Below, in pieces: positions 8,507-18,700 of a stretch of 20,400 bases of DNA. Origin of the DNA: Saprolegnia diclina VS20 (taxonomy: Eukaryota; Oomycota; Saprolegniomycetes; Saprolegniales; Saprolegniaceae); NCBI RefSeq assembly GCF_000281045.1, contig NW_008246193.1, positions 7,280 through 27,679 on the forward strand, given 5' to 3'. The notes under the pieces were generated by a model. That model did no database searches, had not been told where the DNA came from, and was given only the letters and a program-made list of their open reading frames with translations. The translations under genes were made by a program, and so were the position numbers. Each line of letters begins with the position of its first letter. Position 1 is the stretch's first letter.

Positions 8507-9454
8507 TTACACATGCGACTCGTCGACGCGCTTGTACTCGGTCGTTGGCACCGGGCACTCGATCGGTTTGGTCTCTTGGCGCTTGTACGTCAAGACGCTG
8601 TCGGTCGTAAAGACCACGAGCGCGATCCAAATCACGATAAAGCCAATGAGCTTGGTCGTCGTGAACGGCTCGTCGTAGAGGAAAAGGCCCAGCAGAAACG
8701 TGATCGTCGGGCAAACGTACTGCAAAATGCCCATGAGAGCCATCGGGATGACCGGCGCCGCCTTGGCAAAGAGGATCAACGGCAAGATCGTAATCACGCC
8801 CGTGCCCACGAGGAGGAGATTGGTCTTGGTGTCGACGTGGCCAAACGCCCCGCTGCCCTGCGCGTCGACGCAAACCAAGTAGATGGCTGCCGGCACGAGC
8901 ATCAAGCTAGTCTCGAGCGTCAAGCCATGGAACGAGTCGAGCGGCGCCATCTTCTTGGCCAAATTGTACAAGCCCGACGTCGTCGCGAGCGTGATGGCGA
9001 GGTACGGGAACTTGCCGTACGCGATCGTCGGGATCAAGACGCCGACGAGCGCGATGCCGAGCGCGATCCACTGCCACTTGGAGAGCGATTCCTTGAGGAA
9101 GACGCGACCGAGAACCGCGTTGACCATCGGGTTGATAAAGTACCCGAGGCTGAGTTCGATGATGCGGTTCGAGTTGGTCGCAAAGACGTAGATGAAGAAG
9201 TTGCCCGTGAGGAGGACGATCGCAATGCCGTAAATCAAGATATTGCGCTTCGTAAAGGCGACAGCCGCGTACGCGCGCCATTGGCACGTCAGAAGCACGA
9301 TGGCGAGGAGGATGAGGCCGGACCACAACACGCGGTGCACGGCGACTTGCATGTCGGGCACGTCCGGGAGCTGCTTCCAGTAGATGGGAAAGAACCCCCA
9401 CATCGTAAACGCCGTGAGCGCGCAGAGGACGCCGTGCTGCAGTGACATCGACAT
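8507..9454 (-). CDS. RarD/EamA-type permease 1
   Basis: Intronless minus-strand gene of 315 residues starting MSMSLQHGVLCALTAFTMWG; E. coli RarD has 296 residues. Family marks are WGFFPIYWKQL at the first helix, HRVLWS at the second, LSLGYFINPMVNAVLGRVFL near the middle and GILQYVCPTITFLLG near the end. The hydrophobic pattern fits about ten membrane helices in two EamA halves, with a polar C-terminal tail (YKRVDESHV). RarD was named as a chloramphenicol-sensitive protein in bacteria; its substrate is not established and none can be inferred here. The ATG at 9454 was chosen because it follows the initiator at 9465-9471. It is the most divergent of three tandem copies. Confidence 0.88.
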   Translation of the reverse strand: MSMSLQHGVLCALTAFTMWGFFPIYWKQLPDVPDMQVAVHRVLWSGLILLAIVLLTCQWRAYAAVAFTKRNILIYGIAIVLLTGNFFIYVFATNSNRIIELSLGYFINPMVNAVLGRVFLKESLSKWQWIALGIALVGVLIPTIAYGKFPYLAITLATTSGLYNLAKKMAPLDSFHGLTLETSLMLVPAAIYLVCVDAQGSGAFGHVDTKTNLLLVGTGVITILPLILFAKAAPVIPMALMGILQYVCPTITFLLGLFLYDEPFTTTKLIGFIVIWIALVVFTTDSVLTYKRQETKPIECPVPTTEYKRVDESHV

Positions 9455-9464
9455 GGCAAAAAGC

Positions 9465-9471
9465 AAAGTGA
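9465..9471 (-). promoter_or_regulatory. initiator of permease 1
   Basis: TCACTTT on the minus strand, followed by GCTTTTTGCC, matches initiator plus T-rich flank. The ATG lies about 15 nt from the predicted start of transcription. Confidence 0.6.
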
Positions 9472-9885
9472 CGTCGCTGGACGTGGGAGTTGGTCACGCT
9501 GGGATACGCAAGATACGTGGGTGCGGTCCACAGCATCCACTCGTTCTTGTACCTGGAGCAATCATTGCTTGTCGCGAGCGGTGCCATCGACGCGATACTG
9601 GAAGGCGATCGTTTTGAAGTGGTTTTAGTCGTACATTAGTACATTAGTACACCGAGAAAGTGCTCAACTAGACGTTTTTCGGTTATCAAGACAACGGAGG
9701 CTATGCAGGAGCAGGTTGGACGTCCCACGTCGGTTGGATACGTGGCTGCAATGTGTCGAGGGTGTGACGTTGGCGCGTCACGCCTCGACGATGCCAGCGA
9801 CGGAGCGTTCATCAACTGCCTGTGTGATGACGTGGCAGCGCGAGCAAGCAGTCAACAAAGCAACCAAGACACAATATTTTTAAGC
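9472..9885. other. intergenic between permeases 1 and 2
   Basis: Nothing supportable is seen beyond a short direct repeat (TACATTAG twice, about 9633-9650). It contains the upstream region of permease 1 and the 3' flank of permease 2. Confidence 0.5.
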
Positions 9886-10824
9886 TTATACTGTCTCCTT
9901 CTCCTTGGACATCTCCACGTAGCTCGCGCTCGGTTCTTGGATAGCCACCGCTTTCGAACTCCGATGGTGCCAGTAAATGCCTTCGGCTGTAAACAGTAGG
10001 AGCGCCAGCCACACCAAAATGAACCCCACCAGCTTGTACGTCGAGAACGGCTCGTGGTAGATGAGCACGCCGACGAGGAACTGCAGACTCGGACACACAT
10101 ATTGGATGACGCCCAGCAGACTCAGCGGGATGCGCTGCGCCGCCGACGAAAAGAAGAGCAGCGGGATGATCGTCACGACGCCCGCCAGCAGCATGAGGAC
10201 AGTCTGGACCGTGTTGACATGGAGAAAGGCTGCAGTGCCGTTCGCTTGGACGACAATGAGGTACGCTAGCGACGGGAGAAAGAGGATGCCGGTCTCGAGC
10301 GTGAGGCCGTAGAGAGAGTTGAGCGGCGCCTTCTTCTTGACGAGGCCGTAAAGGCCAAAGGAGAGTGCGAGGCAGAGTGCGATCCATGGAAACTTTCCGT
10401 AGGCAAACGCTACGACAAGGACGCCGGCAGTGGCCACAGCGAGCGACGCCCACTGGAGATACCGGAGTCGTTCTTTGAGAAAGGCGACGCCGAGGAGGAC
10501 GTTGATGAGCGGGTTGATAAAGTACCCGAGGCTCGTTTCGATGACATGGCCGGCGTTGACGGCCCACACAAAGAGGAGCCAGTTGGTGAAGATCATAAGC
10601 GCCGAGACCGTGTAGATGACAAGGTTGCGCTTGGTGAGCGCGGCATCTCGGAACGCGGGCCATTGGCAGGTACCCAGAATGACGAGGCTAAGCGCGAGGA
10701 AGGACCAGACGATGCGGTGCATGGCGAGCTGGAGCGCCGAGATGTCATCGAGCTGCTTCCAGTAGATGGGAAAGAAACCCCAGATGATAAAGGCCGCGAG
10801 CGCGTACGCGATGCCGAGGCGCAT
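9886..10824 (-). CDS. RarD/EamA-type permease 2
   Basis: Intronless minus-strand gene of 312 residues starting MRLGIAYALAAFIIWGFFPI. It shares with its neighbours the PIYWKQLDD, AMHRIVWSF, SLGYFINPLINVLLGVAFL and VIQYVCPSLQFLVG segments, and ends in a polar tail (SYVEMSKEKETV). About ten helices are expected. The frame is open upstream to 11154, but that extension is low-complexity and lies mostly beyond the initiator at 10926-10932, so the ATG at 10824 was used. It is closer to permease 3 and to the relic at 13291 than to permease 1. Substrate is unknown, as for the other copies. Confidence 0.87.
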   Translation of the reverse strand: MRLGIAYALAAFIIWGFFPIYWKQLDDISALQLAMHRIVWSFLALSLVILGTCQWPAFRDAALTKRNLVIYTVSALMIFTNWLLFVWAVNAGHVIETSLGYFINPLINVLLGVAFLKERLRYLQWASLAVATAGVLVVAFAYGKFPWIALCLALSFGLYGLVKKKAPLNSLYGLTLETGILFLPSLAYLIVVQANGTAAFLHVNTVQTVLMLLAGVVTIIPLLFFSSAAQRIPLSLLGVIQYVCPSLQFLVGVLIYHEPFSTYKLVGFILVWLALLLFTAEGIYWHHRSSKAVAIQEPSASYVEMSKEKETV

Positions 10825-11391
10825 GGGCGATGGCGGGGATCGAGGAACACTGCCGATGGAAAGGGCAACGTCGGCGCGCACCCGGAACACCACCGACGCC
10901 GGATCGTTCCGAGGGACCCCTACATAAAATGAATAGCTTGTCTTTTGTATCAATGGGGTGGGGGCCTTGAAAAAAGACGTGGAGTTTGCACTTGAAGTTG
11001 AAGTATGGGTGGTGGAGGAGCTGCCACGTGGGTGCGACGATACTAGTAAGTAGCTCATGTAGTAGTCTCGTTCGACGGCGATGGCTGCTCGCGAGAAGCT
11101 GGCATAAGAGTTTACTACGACGTCGACGGCGTCTCCGAGACTAATAATGGGCACCTCTGACGAATAATGGGCTCCTCTCCAGCACCGGCAAAAGGTTCAA
11201 TAAGATCACGTAAGCTAAGATCTTACTTGCTTATTTGGCTCGGCGGAAAGGCTACTGCAAGTACCCACTAGGATACGATTCGCACCAATCATGTATCGAC
11301 CCACGACGAAGCAATCCTTGAGATCATTCTGTAAAGATTCAAAGTTGCTAAGTATGTAGTAGCTCGGAAAGTCCTAATGGCTAGAAGAGGA
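10825..11391. other. intergenic between permeases 2 and 3
   Basis: Apart from the initiator at 10926-10932 I see no feature. The open frame at 10825-11154 is an upstream continuation of the permease 2 frame without family resemblance. Confidence 0.5.
10926..10932 (-). promoter_or_regulatory. candidate initiator of permease 2
   Basis: TCATTTT on the minus strand fits YCAYTYY. It would give a leader of about 106 nt, longer than the 15-28 nt at most other genes here, so it is less certain. Confidence 0.4.
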
Positions 11392-12315
11392 CTAGACGCT
11401 GTCGACGGGAGGAGTCTGGACGCTGTTGGCCGCTTCTGCGATCTTGGCGCGATGGAGCTCGACAAGACTTTCCATCGTGTACAGTAGCAGCGCAGCCCAC
11501 ACGAGGATGAACCCAATGAGCTTGAACGTCGAGAAGGGCTCGTCATACATGAAGACGCCGAGCAAAAACTGAACGCTCGGCGCAATGTACTGCGTAATGC
11601 CGAGGAGACTGAGCGAAATGCGCGGCGCCGCAATCGCAAACAGCAACAGCGGCGCGATGGTCACGGCGCCGCCGCCCACGAGCATGAGATTCGATGTCGT
11701 GTCGACGTGGCCAAAGGCACCGGACCCGTTGCACTCGGCGACAACGAGGTAGACGACCGACGGCGGCAGCAGTAGCATGCACTCGAGCGTCAAGCCGTTC
11801 AGCGCGGTCAGCGGCGCCAGCTTCTTGATATAGCCGTAGAGCGCAAACGTTGTAGCGAGCGTGAGCGCAATCCACGGAAACTTGGCGTACGCGATCGCAA
11901 CGACAAGGACACCGGCCGCGGCGACCGCGATCGCGACCCACTGAAGCCATCGGAGTCGCTCGTAGAACAAGACAACCCCCAGCACGACGTTGAGAAGCGG
12001 GTTGATAAAGTACCCGAGGCTGGCTTCGACGATGTACCCGGCGTTGATGGCCCAAACGAGGAGGAGCCAATTGGTGAGGATGAAGACGCTCGAGAGCGCG
12101 TAGATGCCGGCGACGCGCCACGATGCAATCGCTTGCAGATATGCTTGCAACTGGCGCGATCCCACGAGGTACAGCAGGAGCAGCACAAACGACCACACGA
12201 TGCGGTGGAGCGCTAGCTGGACGGCCGAGATCGCCTCGAGCTGCTTCCAGTAGATCGGAAAGAGGCCCCAGAGCACAAAGCACCCGACTGCAGCGAGAAG
12301 ACCAATGTGCGGCAT
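11392..12315 (-). CDS. RarD/EamA-type permease 3
   Basis: Intronless minus-strand gene of 307 residues starting MPHIGLLAAVGCFVLWGLFP. Conserved segments are PIYWKQLEAISAVQLALHRI, ASLGYFINPLLNVVLGVVLF and GITQYIAPSVQFLLGVFMYD, in the same order and spacing as in the two downstream copies. About ten membrane helices are expected in two halves, with a short polar tail. The start is fixed by an initiator 13 bp upstream. It lies head-to-tail with permeases 1 and 2, and the relic at 13291 is further upstream in the same orientation. This indicates repeated tandem duplication of one ancestor. Substrate is unknown. Confidence 0.88.
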   Translation of the reverse strand: MPHIGLLAAVGCFVLWGLFPIYWKQLEAISAVQLALHRIVWSFVLLLLYLVGSRQLQAYLQAIASWRVAGIYALSSVFILTNWLLLVWAINAGYIVEASLGYFINPLLNVVLGVVLFYERLRWLQWVAIAVAAAGVLVVAIAYAKFPWIALTLATTFALYGYIKKLAPLTALNGLTLECMLLLPPSVVYLVVAECNGSGAFGHVDTTSNLMLVGGGAVTIAPLLLFAIAAPRISLSLLGITQYIAPSVQFLLGVFMYDEPFSTFKLIGFILVWAALLLYTMESLVELHRAKIAEAANSVQTPPVDSV

Positions 12316-12327
12316 TGGGCAAAACTA

Positions 12328-12334
12328 AAAATGA
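12328..12334 (-). promoter_or_regulatory. initiator of permease 3
   Basis: TCATTTT on the minus strand, followed by TAGTTTTGCCC, matches initiator plus flank. The ATG at 12315 lies about 17 nt from the predicted start of transcription. Confidence 0.6.
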
Positions 12335-12813
12335 CAGCAAAGGAGATTGCGACTTTACAAGGGCAGTATCCGCGCTCTACGAATGGTACTAGCGTTCGCG
12401 TTCACGCGGTGCTTGTGCGCTTTCTTGTGATGAGTAGTAGTCGTGTTCTAGTCGTTATGTCGCAACGTGTATGACGTCACCGGCGACTGGCTTTCGCCGA
12501 ATCAGACACGGGGTAGGGTAAAACGAGTGATGACACGAAACGTGGCAGCGTGCAATCGCGGTGCGCACCTGGATACGCCAAGAGGACCAAGTTGGCGTGA
12601 GTAGAAAGGGTTCTGTTTTCTACAGTGATACAAATTATTGCCAAGTTGCGACACGAGGCGCACAAGGCTACCCGTCGCCTGTCCAGGTTCCTTTCAGACT
12701 GTTAGTGGGCGTGCTCATTTGAGAAAGCTCATCGAGATGGCGCAGCTAGGCGTTTGCAACAAGAAGAAGAGTGAAGGATATGCAAAAGCTCAGTATCAAC
12801 GTATATAATGTAT
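12335..12813. other. intergenic upstream of permease 3
   Basis: No gene is seen. This stretch should contain the distal promoter of permease 3; I recognise no specific site. Confidence 0.5.
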
Positions 12814-13129
12814 TTCTCTTTTACTGGTTTCATTTTTAGCCAATTCGAAGCAGTTAGGTGTATGGAGCACGACGTCACGCTCCATTGATGCATGCAATGT
12901 CCTGCGAATATAGTACGAACGCCCGAGACCTTCAAGCGCAGGCAAACGGCAAGTTGCAAAAGAGAAGAAACACGACATAAACGTTTGCGACTTGTCTTTT
13001 GCCTGCGCTTGAAGGTCTCGGGCGTTCGTACTATATTCGCAGGACGTGGCATGCGTCGATGGAGCGTGACGTAGTGCCCCATACATCTAAACTGCTTCCA
13101 ATTGGCAACAAATGAAACCCGTAAAAAGA
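12814..13129. repeat. long imperfect inverted repeat (foldback)
   Basis: The arm at about 12814-12960 is matched by the reverse complement at about 12984-13129. The inner part (12899-12946 against 12998-13045) is perfect over 48 bp; the outer parts are diverged but alignable throughout. The sequence between the perfect parts is 51 bp. A transcript through it would form a strong hairpin. No terminal repeats with target duplication were found. Confidence 0.85.
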
Positions 13130-13290
13130 AAGAAACACGACATAAACTTTTGCAACTTGCCGTTTACCTGCGTTTGGAGATATCGAGCGTTGGTAATATG
13201 CACGTAGGATATTGCATGCATCGATGGTGCGTGACGTAGTGGTCCATACATCTAAACTGCTTCCGATTAGCTACAAATGACACCCGTAAG
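12965..13290. repeat. 165-bp tandem duplication
   Basis: The unit beginning AAGAAACACGACATAAAC at 12965 recurs at 13130, 165 bp later. The two copies align to their ends (CCCGTAA at about 13118 and 13283). The second copy is clearly diverged and abuts the permease relic. Together with the inverted arm this makes three copies of one sequence. Confidence 0.8.
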
Positions 13291-13400
13291 GCCATTGGAA
13301 GCTGCCGATGATAATGAGACCGAGGGTGACGAAGGACCAGACGATGCGGTGCATGGCGAGCTAGAGCGCCGAGATGTCATCGAGCTGCTTCCAGTAGATG
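13291..13400 (-). pseudogene. relic of a fourth RarD-type permease
   Basis: On the minus strand 13400-13291 encodes IYWKQLDDISAL, a TAG stop at 13363-13361, then LAMHRIVWSFVTLGLI and IIGSFQWP. It corresponds to the first two helices of permease 2. The first ~70 bp differ from permease 2 at one base, the change that makes CAG into TAG; after that the match decays. Both the start and the remaining four-fifths are missing. The 3' side ends where the repeat unit begins, so the repeat or its duplication probably cut it. It is a dead, fairly recent copy. Confidence 0.85.
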
Positions 13401-13792
13401 ACCAAAAAGGCCTCGTCATCAGACCGCCAAGTCGATTAGGCAGCTGTTTTGACCCTAATCCACCATCGGCATGCTTGGCCAGTATCGCAATTGGGCTCCT
13501 GTCGACGATCGCTTGTCGACAAACGTGTTGCTGTTCAAGCACTCTTGCGAGAACCATCCTCGCCGCTTCAGTTAAAGTAATTACTTGGCCCGCGCGATGC
13601 TTTCCGTGAGCTGCCATCGACGTTGTTGGAGAACTACGCTGGACGAGCCAGTCCGACGTTGCCGGTCGGGCTGATCGAGGCAGATGCGTGTGGGATACCA
13701 AGGGAATGACAGAATTCCTGAGGAGGAGTCAGCATCGCACGACTATGCATTTGTGTATTTGATGTAGTTTACTAGTATCGCTCAACTTCTCG
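13401..13792. other. intergenic, nothing recognised
   Basis: A minus frame around 13430-13701 is open and somewhat protein-like (ITLTEAARMVLARVLEQQ), but it runs into the permease relic in the wrong frame and has no initiator or recognised family. Confidence 0.4.
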
Positions 13793-13799
13793 TCACTTC
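13793..13799 (+). promoter_or_regulatory. candidate initiator of the coiled-coil gene
   Basis: TCACTTC fits YCAYTYY. It would give a leader of about 136 nt containing one four-codon upstream frame (ATG 13837 to TAA 13851). Confidence 0.35.
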
Positions 13800-13930
13800 G
13801 ACATTGTCGTCTCCTGTGCGCGGAGGCTAACGCGGCATGTGCCGAAAATAAGTCCGGCTGTTTCAACCGACAACGTGTTTCCTACACCTGTTTTAAACAC
13901 TCCGAGTTTGGATCCGAGAGCGATCGGCCG

Positions 13931-15618
13931 ATGGACCGACCACCGACGCTCGAGGACCTGGTCCGGGACGACGGCGATGCAATGTACGTGGCAGAGCCGT
14001 CGCGCACCGAAGCATTCCTCAGTCGCATCATCGAGCAGCAGCAGGATGAGCTGCATGCACTGCGCAAGACCGACCAACTGCCGCGTGGCGACGCTGTCGA
14101 GGGCAACAACAACGACCTCGTCATGGAGATCTCGATCAGCACCTTTATCGACGTTCGCACCTTTGTTCCTTGATGTGCCGTCGTGGCTCATGGAGACTGC
14201 TAGCTTGAGAACGCGCTCTTGACCAAGAAGAAGCAGCTCTTGCAGCGCGACGTGACCATCTCGCAGCTCCGCGCCGCGCTCACCGACGCCAACGAGCGCG
14301 CTGACGCCACGCAGACCGAGTACGACACACTGCGGCGCGAGCACCACGCCTTGCGCCTCTCGCTCGAGGCGCCACGCGCGAAACCCAAAGACGACATGAG
14401 CGACCATACGCTGTGCCGGCGGACCATGCACGAGCTCGACCAGCAGCGGCAGACGCTGGTCGAGCGCTGCCGGCTCCTCGCGCTCGAGGCCGCGCGATAC
14501 CGCCATCACCAAGAGCGACTCAAGGCGCAGTGGTCCGAGGCGACGCAGGCCGTTGACCAACTTCAACACCAGCGGCAGCAGCAGCTCGATGTGATCCACG
14601 ATCTACAAGCGCAGGTGCACGCCTTCCGCGCCATGCAGACAACCGCAAACCCGTCAATCTCGACGACGCTTACGTCGTCATCGACCATGACCGAGGCGTC
14701 AAGTGATGCGCCATCGTACGAGGTCTCGGCGGTTCGAACCACGGACCTGCAGATCATCGCGGCTCAAAACCACCGCATCGAGGCCCTCGAGGGTGTCGTC
14801 GACGCGTTGCGTTCGCAGGTCGAAGCGCTGCACGCACAGCAAACAACGTTCGACGCCGAGCATGCAACGGTACGTCAACCCCATGTATCTGAGCTCACTT
14901 GAACGGTAGCTGCGACGCCGCGCCAACGTCTGGAAGGGCTGCATCTACACGCTTCTCAACAAGCACCACAAGAGAACGCTGGATCTCCAAGCCGCTCTCA
15001 AAGCGCGCGATCTGCTGCAAGCGGAGAAGCGACAGTACATTGCCGACTACAAGAAACGCAAAGCGCAGTGTAGCGCGCTGCAGGCAACGCTGGAGGCCGC
15101 CAACGACCAGCTCGAGAAGGACCAGAGCATGCTGGCCGAGCACAAGACGCGGTAGTCACTCGATGCGACGGCGGTCGTGCTGAATCGAGCTAGGATACGG
15201 TACTATAGCCAGACGATCCGACACAACGCCGAGCGGATGCGAGCACTCGTTGCGACATGCGAAGCCATGCAGTCCAAGGTAGCCTGCTAGACGGCCACCC
15301 TGTGCATTATTATGCTTTGTAGCTGCAAGTTATCCAGGCGCGCTACCAGCGGTCCAACGTCCAGCGCAAGCAGCTCGCGGCGCAGTCGTCGACGTACAAG
15401 AGCCTACTCCACGACGAGAAGCGCGAGCGCGAAGCGTACGTCCTTTCTCTTTCACTTCCACGCCGCCCACGGCGCTTTGCAGCGCGCTGGTCGAGATCGA
15501 AGCGTTCCGGAATGCGCTCGTGCAAGTGTGCCAAGAAGCAATCGCCATGCCGCCCCAGTGGACCGTGGAGCATGTACAGACCGTCACCGGCATCGCCGAG
15601 CCCCTCGTGTACGGCTAA
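13931..15618 (+). CDS. coiled-coil protein, six exons
   Basis: Exons 13931-14152, 14204-14869, 14910-15151, 15194-15278, 15323-15435 and 15483-15618 give 487 residues. The introns are 51, 40, 42, 44 and 47 nt, all GT-AG; phases agree across every junction and each intron removes an in-frame stop or shift. The first junction is least certain, because GTTCGC is a poor donor and GTTCCT 12 nt later is possible. Most of the protein is charged, heptad-like coiled coil rich in Gln, Glu, Arg and Leu (for example KKKQLLQRDVTISQLRAALT). It has a Ser/Thr-rich break near the end of exon 2 and a short conserved-looking tail, PPQWTVEHVQTVTGIAEPLV. A structural or cytoskeletal role is possible but no family is recognised. 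It converges on the helicase gene, 85 bp away. Confidence 0.75.
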
Positions 15619-15703
15619 GATGGAGGAATTGTACATTGTATTTTGTCCACATTTTGCATTTTTGTCCATAAAAAATTATATTGCGTGGAGCTATCGCAAG
15701 CGG

Positions 15704-18700
15704 CTACGTTTCGTGGTGCTTGAAGAAGCGCACGAGGTGCGGCAGCGCTGGCCCAAACGACGGGAACGCTTGCGTCCGGTCGTTGATCCACTGCGGCAGG
15801 CGCGACCGGATGATCGGCGTGTTGTAGCGCCGGTCGAGGAGCACAATGCTTGCGTAATCCTTTTGGTGGCGAATCGAGCGCCCAATGCTCTGGTTGACGG
15901 CCTACATGTCCGTTTTGTTTCAATACTTCAACTTGAAAGAGACGCCGACCTTCATGCACATGTTGGAGTAAAACTCGTGGGACGTGAGCTTGGCGCCGGA
16001 CGCTTCCATGTACTTCATTTGCTGCAGAAGTTCGGCGTCGTGTGGGTTCGGGTACGGAAGCCCAACCATGACAACGCAGCTAATATGAGGTTGGATCGCG
16101 CTTAGGGTTGGGGTTCAACCGACCGCGCCAAATCGTCGCTGAAGTTGATGCCCTCCGACATCTTGCCGCCCACGACGCTAAAGAGCAAGCCACCTACGCA
16201 CGCAATTCTTATTCTTAGTGCGTCCTGATGAAACGAGGTACCCGTGTCGTGGCAGGCTGCTGCGTACGCCGTCAAGACGCCGTCGACGTCGGCGGCCGAC
16301 TTTGGTTCGCGAAAGATGCGTTTCTTTTGCTCGAGCGCCGCCAGTTGCCCTAGTTCAACCACTGAATTGTCGTGCAGTCGGTAGACTAGGAAACAACCGT
16401 TGGCCGTCCAGTGGTTCACAATCTGCTGCTCGTACGCGTACGAGGGGAAGAAGCATACGACGCCCGCCGGCACGATGCGTACGAGGTTGAGCAGAATGCG
16501 CCCGACTTCGTCCATCGTCTAGAAATGTTTTAACATAATAGTTGATATGTTGGACTATACCTGCGGTAAATTGCGTTTCTGGTACGTGAAGTCCAGTTCC
16601 TGGTTGGTCGGTCCGACACTCAGCGCCACTACGAATCTCGCATCAGTCGCTCGCTGTCGATCTTTGTCTACCGCCAGTCAAGTGCGACGGCGGAATGATG
16701 TGCCCGCACGAAAAGACCTTGAGCCGGTCGGGCGACGACCCAAGGAGGAGCTGGTGGAGGACTTGGTCGATCTAATCGCACGCAACTTTAACATTGGCAC
16801 GGCCAATCAAGACGCTGTACGCACGGGCTGCATCGTGCCACCGGCGAGGATCACCGACCGCGCTTCCGATAGGACGTCCGCAAAGTGCAACGCGGGGTTG
16901 AGGAGGAGGAATTTCAGACACGGCATCTTGCCGTCGCCACCCTCCTTGTCCTACAATCATGTCTTGAAACACGCAACTTTCAACTGGTGACATACTTGAT
17001 AGTGGAGCAGGAGCCGGCCGTTTGTCGACGCAGTTGTGAGCGCCAGCATGAACGACTGGATCGACCGGAGTGGCGAAATGTGCGTGGACGTTGCACCGAC
17101 CGTCGTCGCCTCCTGAAGACGCTCGCCGTCCTCCGAGAACTCGCTCGATAAAAACCCAAGGAGCTACATCCACGGGTTGGTGATCGCACGAGAGTGTTGT
17201 GGCTCGTACTTTTTGAGAAAGCTGGCTGCGCTCGAGGTACTGGTGGAGCTTGAACAAATTGATGTTGTCAAGCTTGGTCTACACACACGCAATTTTGACA
17301 TTTCGCAGGCGCAACGTCGGTACCTCGAAGAGAAAGTCCGTGATGCTCCAGACCGTCGTCGTGGCCTCCTTGGCTTTGGCTTTGGCCGTGAGAAACTTGT
17401 GGCAGCTCTGCAGCACATTCAAAAGCTGCTTGATGTAGTAGACGTTCCGGCCTTTCAGTCGCCCTTCGTAACTACACCGACATATTGTTTCTACTTTCTA
17501 AATACTGTGGGCTGGCCTACCGCTTGAAGTAGCTCCACACTTGGCGCCGGGTTTGAATCCACTGTTTTACAACTTGATACATTCTGTACCAAACGTTGGA
17601 CGAGGCGTACCTGTTGGCTCGAGACGAGCACCGCGTACGTGGCGTTGACAGCATCGGCAATGTTGTGCGCTTCGTCAAAGATGACAATACTGTCCTTGAG
17701 GCGAATGCCGAGTGACTCGCGCGTCGCCTTGCTCAGTAGCATCGAGTACGGCATCGCAATCACCTGGTATTTTCGTATACTTTTCCGAAAATTCAAAGGC
17801 TTTATACCTGCGCCGCGGAGAGGGCCGACCGCGCGCCATAGTAGGCACACGCTGAGAGCTGGTCGCCGAGTGTATACAGCTCTTCAATGTCCTGGACCTG
17901 CGCCTAAAGGTATAATGTATGAATCGCAACATTCGAGTGTCAAAATTTGCGTACCAACGCGTGCTGGCGGAAGTACCGCTGCAATGATTTCTTATTGTAC
18001 GGACACCCCGGCGCCTTCTTCTTTGCCGACGTTGACTGGATCAAGTCGAGACACTTGTCGTTCATCGCTGCGTCCGTCTTGAGCTTGCGGACGTCCGGGT
18101 GGATGCACAGCGACTTGCTACGGAATCCAGATGGCTAAATGCACGCCACTTTCGAGCCCACGCACCGAGCACCGAGTGTGAGCGTCCGCAGCGACGCGCC
18201 AAACTTGGTCTTCTTGATCTCGTGCATAAACTGGCTCAGCTGCGAGTGCGTTCGACTGCAGTAGAAGATCTAGTCAAGAGTGTGTACCATTTTCATCCTG
18301 TGAATGCTCGTGTCTACCTGCACGATGCCATAGTCGACTGGCTCGTCAAAGCCGCGGCCAGCGTCTTCATCGTCGACCTCGTCGTCGCTGTCGTCGCGGC
18401 TGCCCGTCTCCTTGTCACTGAGGTACTCGGGCACAATGTAGTTCTCGTCCGTCTCGAGCGTTGCAGCTGCCGGTGGCTTGCGGCCGCGCGGCGCGTCTCG
18501 ACCGCCGTGCATGAGCCGCAGGTCTTTCATGCGCGCGTGCGCTGGATTCGCGCGGATCTCGTCAAGCTTGGTGCACAGCGCCTTGAGCTCGGCTTGGTGC
18601 GCGGCCCCGGCCGACGGCGCCGCGTACGCCCGCAGCCACGCAGGTTCGTCCGAGGCTGTGGCAGCCGCGTCCTTCTCAAGAAGGACACCGCGGCTGTCCG

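Noticed and set aside
8513-9445. 310-codon plus-strand frame opposite permease 1
   Set aside because: It is extremely rich in Arg, Asp and Glu, as expected from the antisense of a membrane protein, and the minus strand is an unmistakable RarD-type gene.
10825-11154. 110-residue N-terminal extension of permease 2
   Set aside because: Low-complexity Ser/Thr-rich sequence absent from the other two copies and mostly upstream of the initiator.
12814-13290. CRISPR-like array
   Set aside because: Only three long diverged copies, one inverted, with no unique spacers, in a eukaryotic context; it is a foldback/tandem repeat.
13430-13701. Minus-strand open frame near the permease relic
   Set aside because: It joins the relic in the wrong frame, has no initiator and matches no family I recognise.
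16996-17278. Helicase as a pseudogene with frameshift and stop
   Set aside because: A 46-nt GT-AG intron at 17209-17164 restores frame and family match, so the gene is intact.
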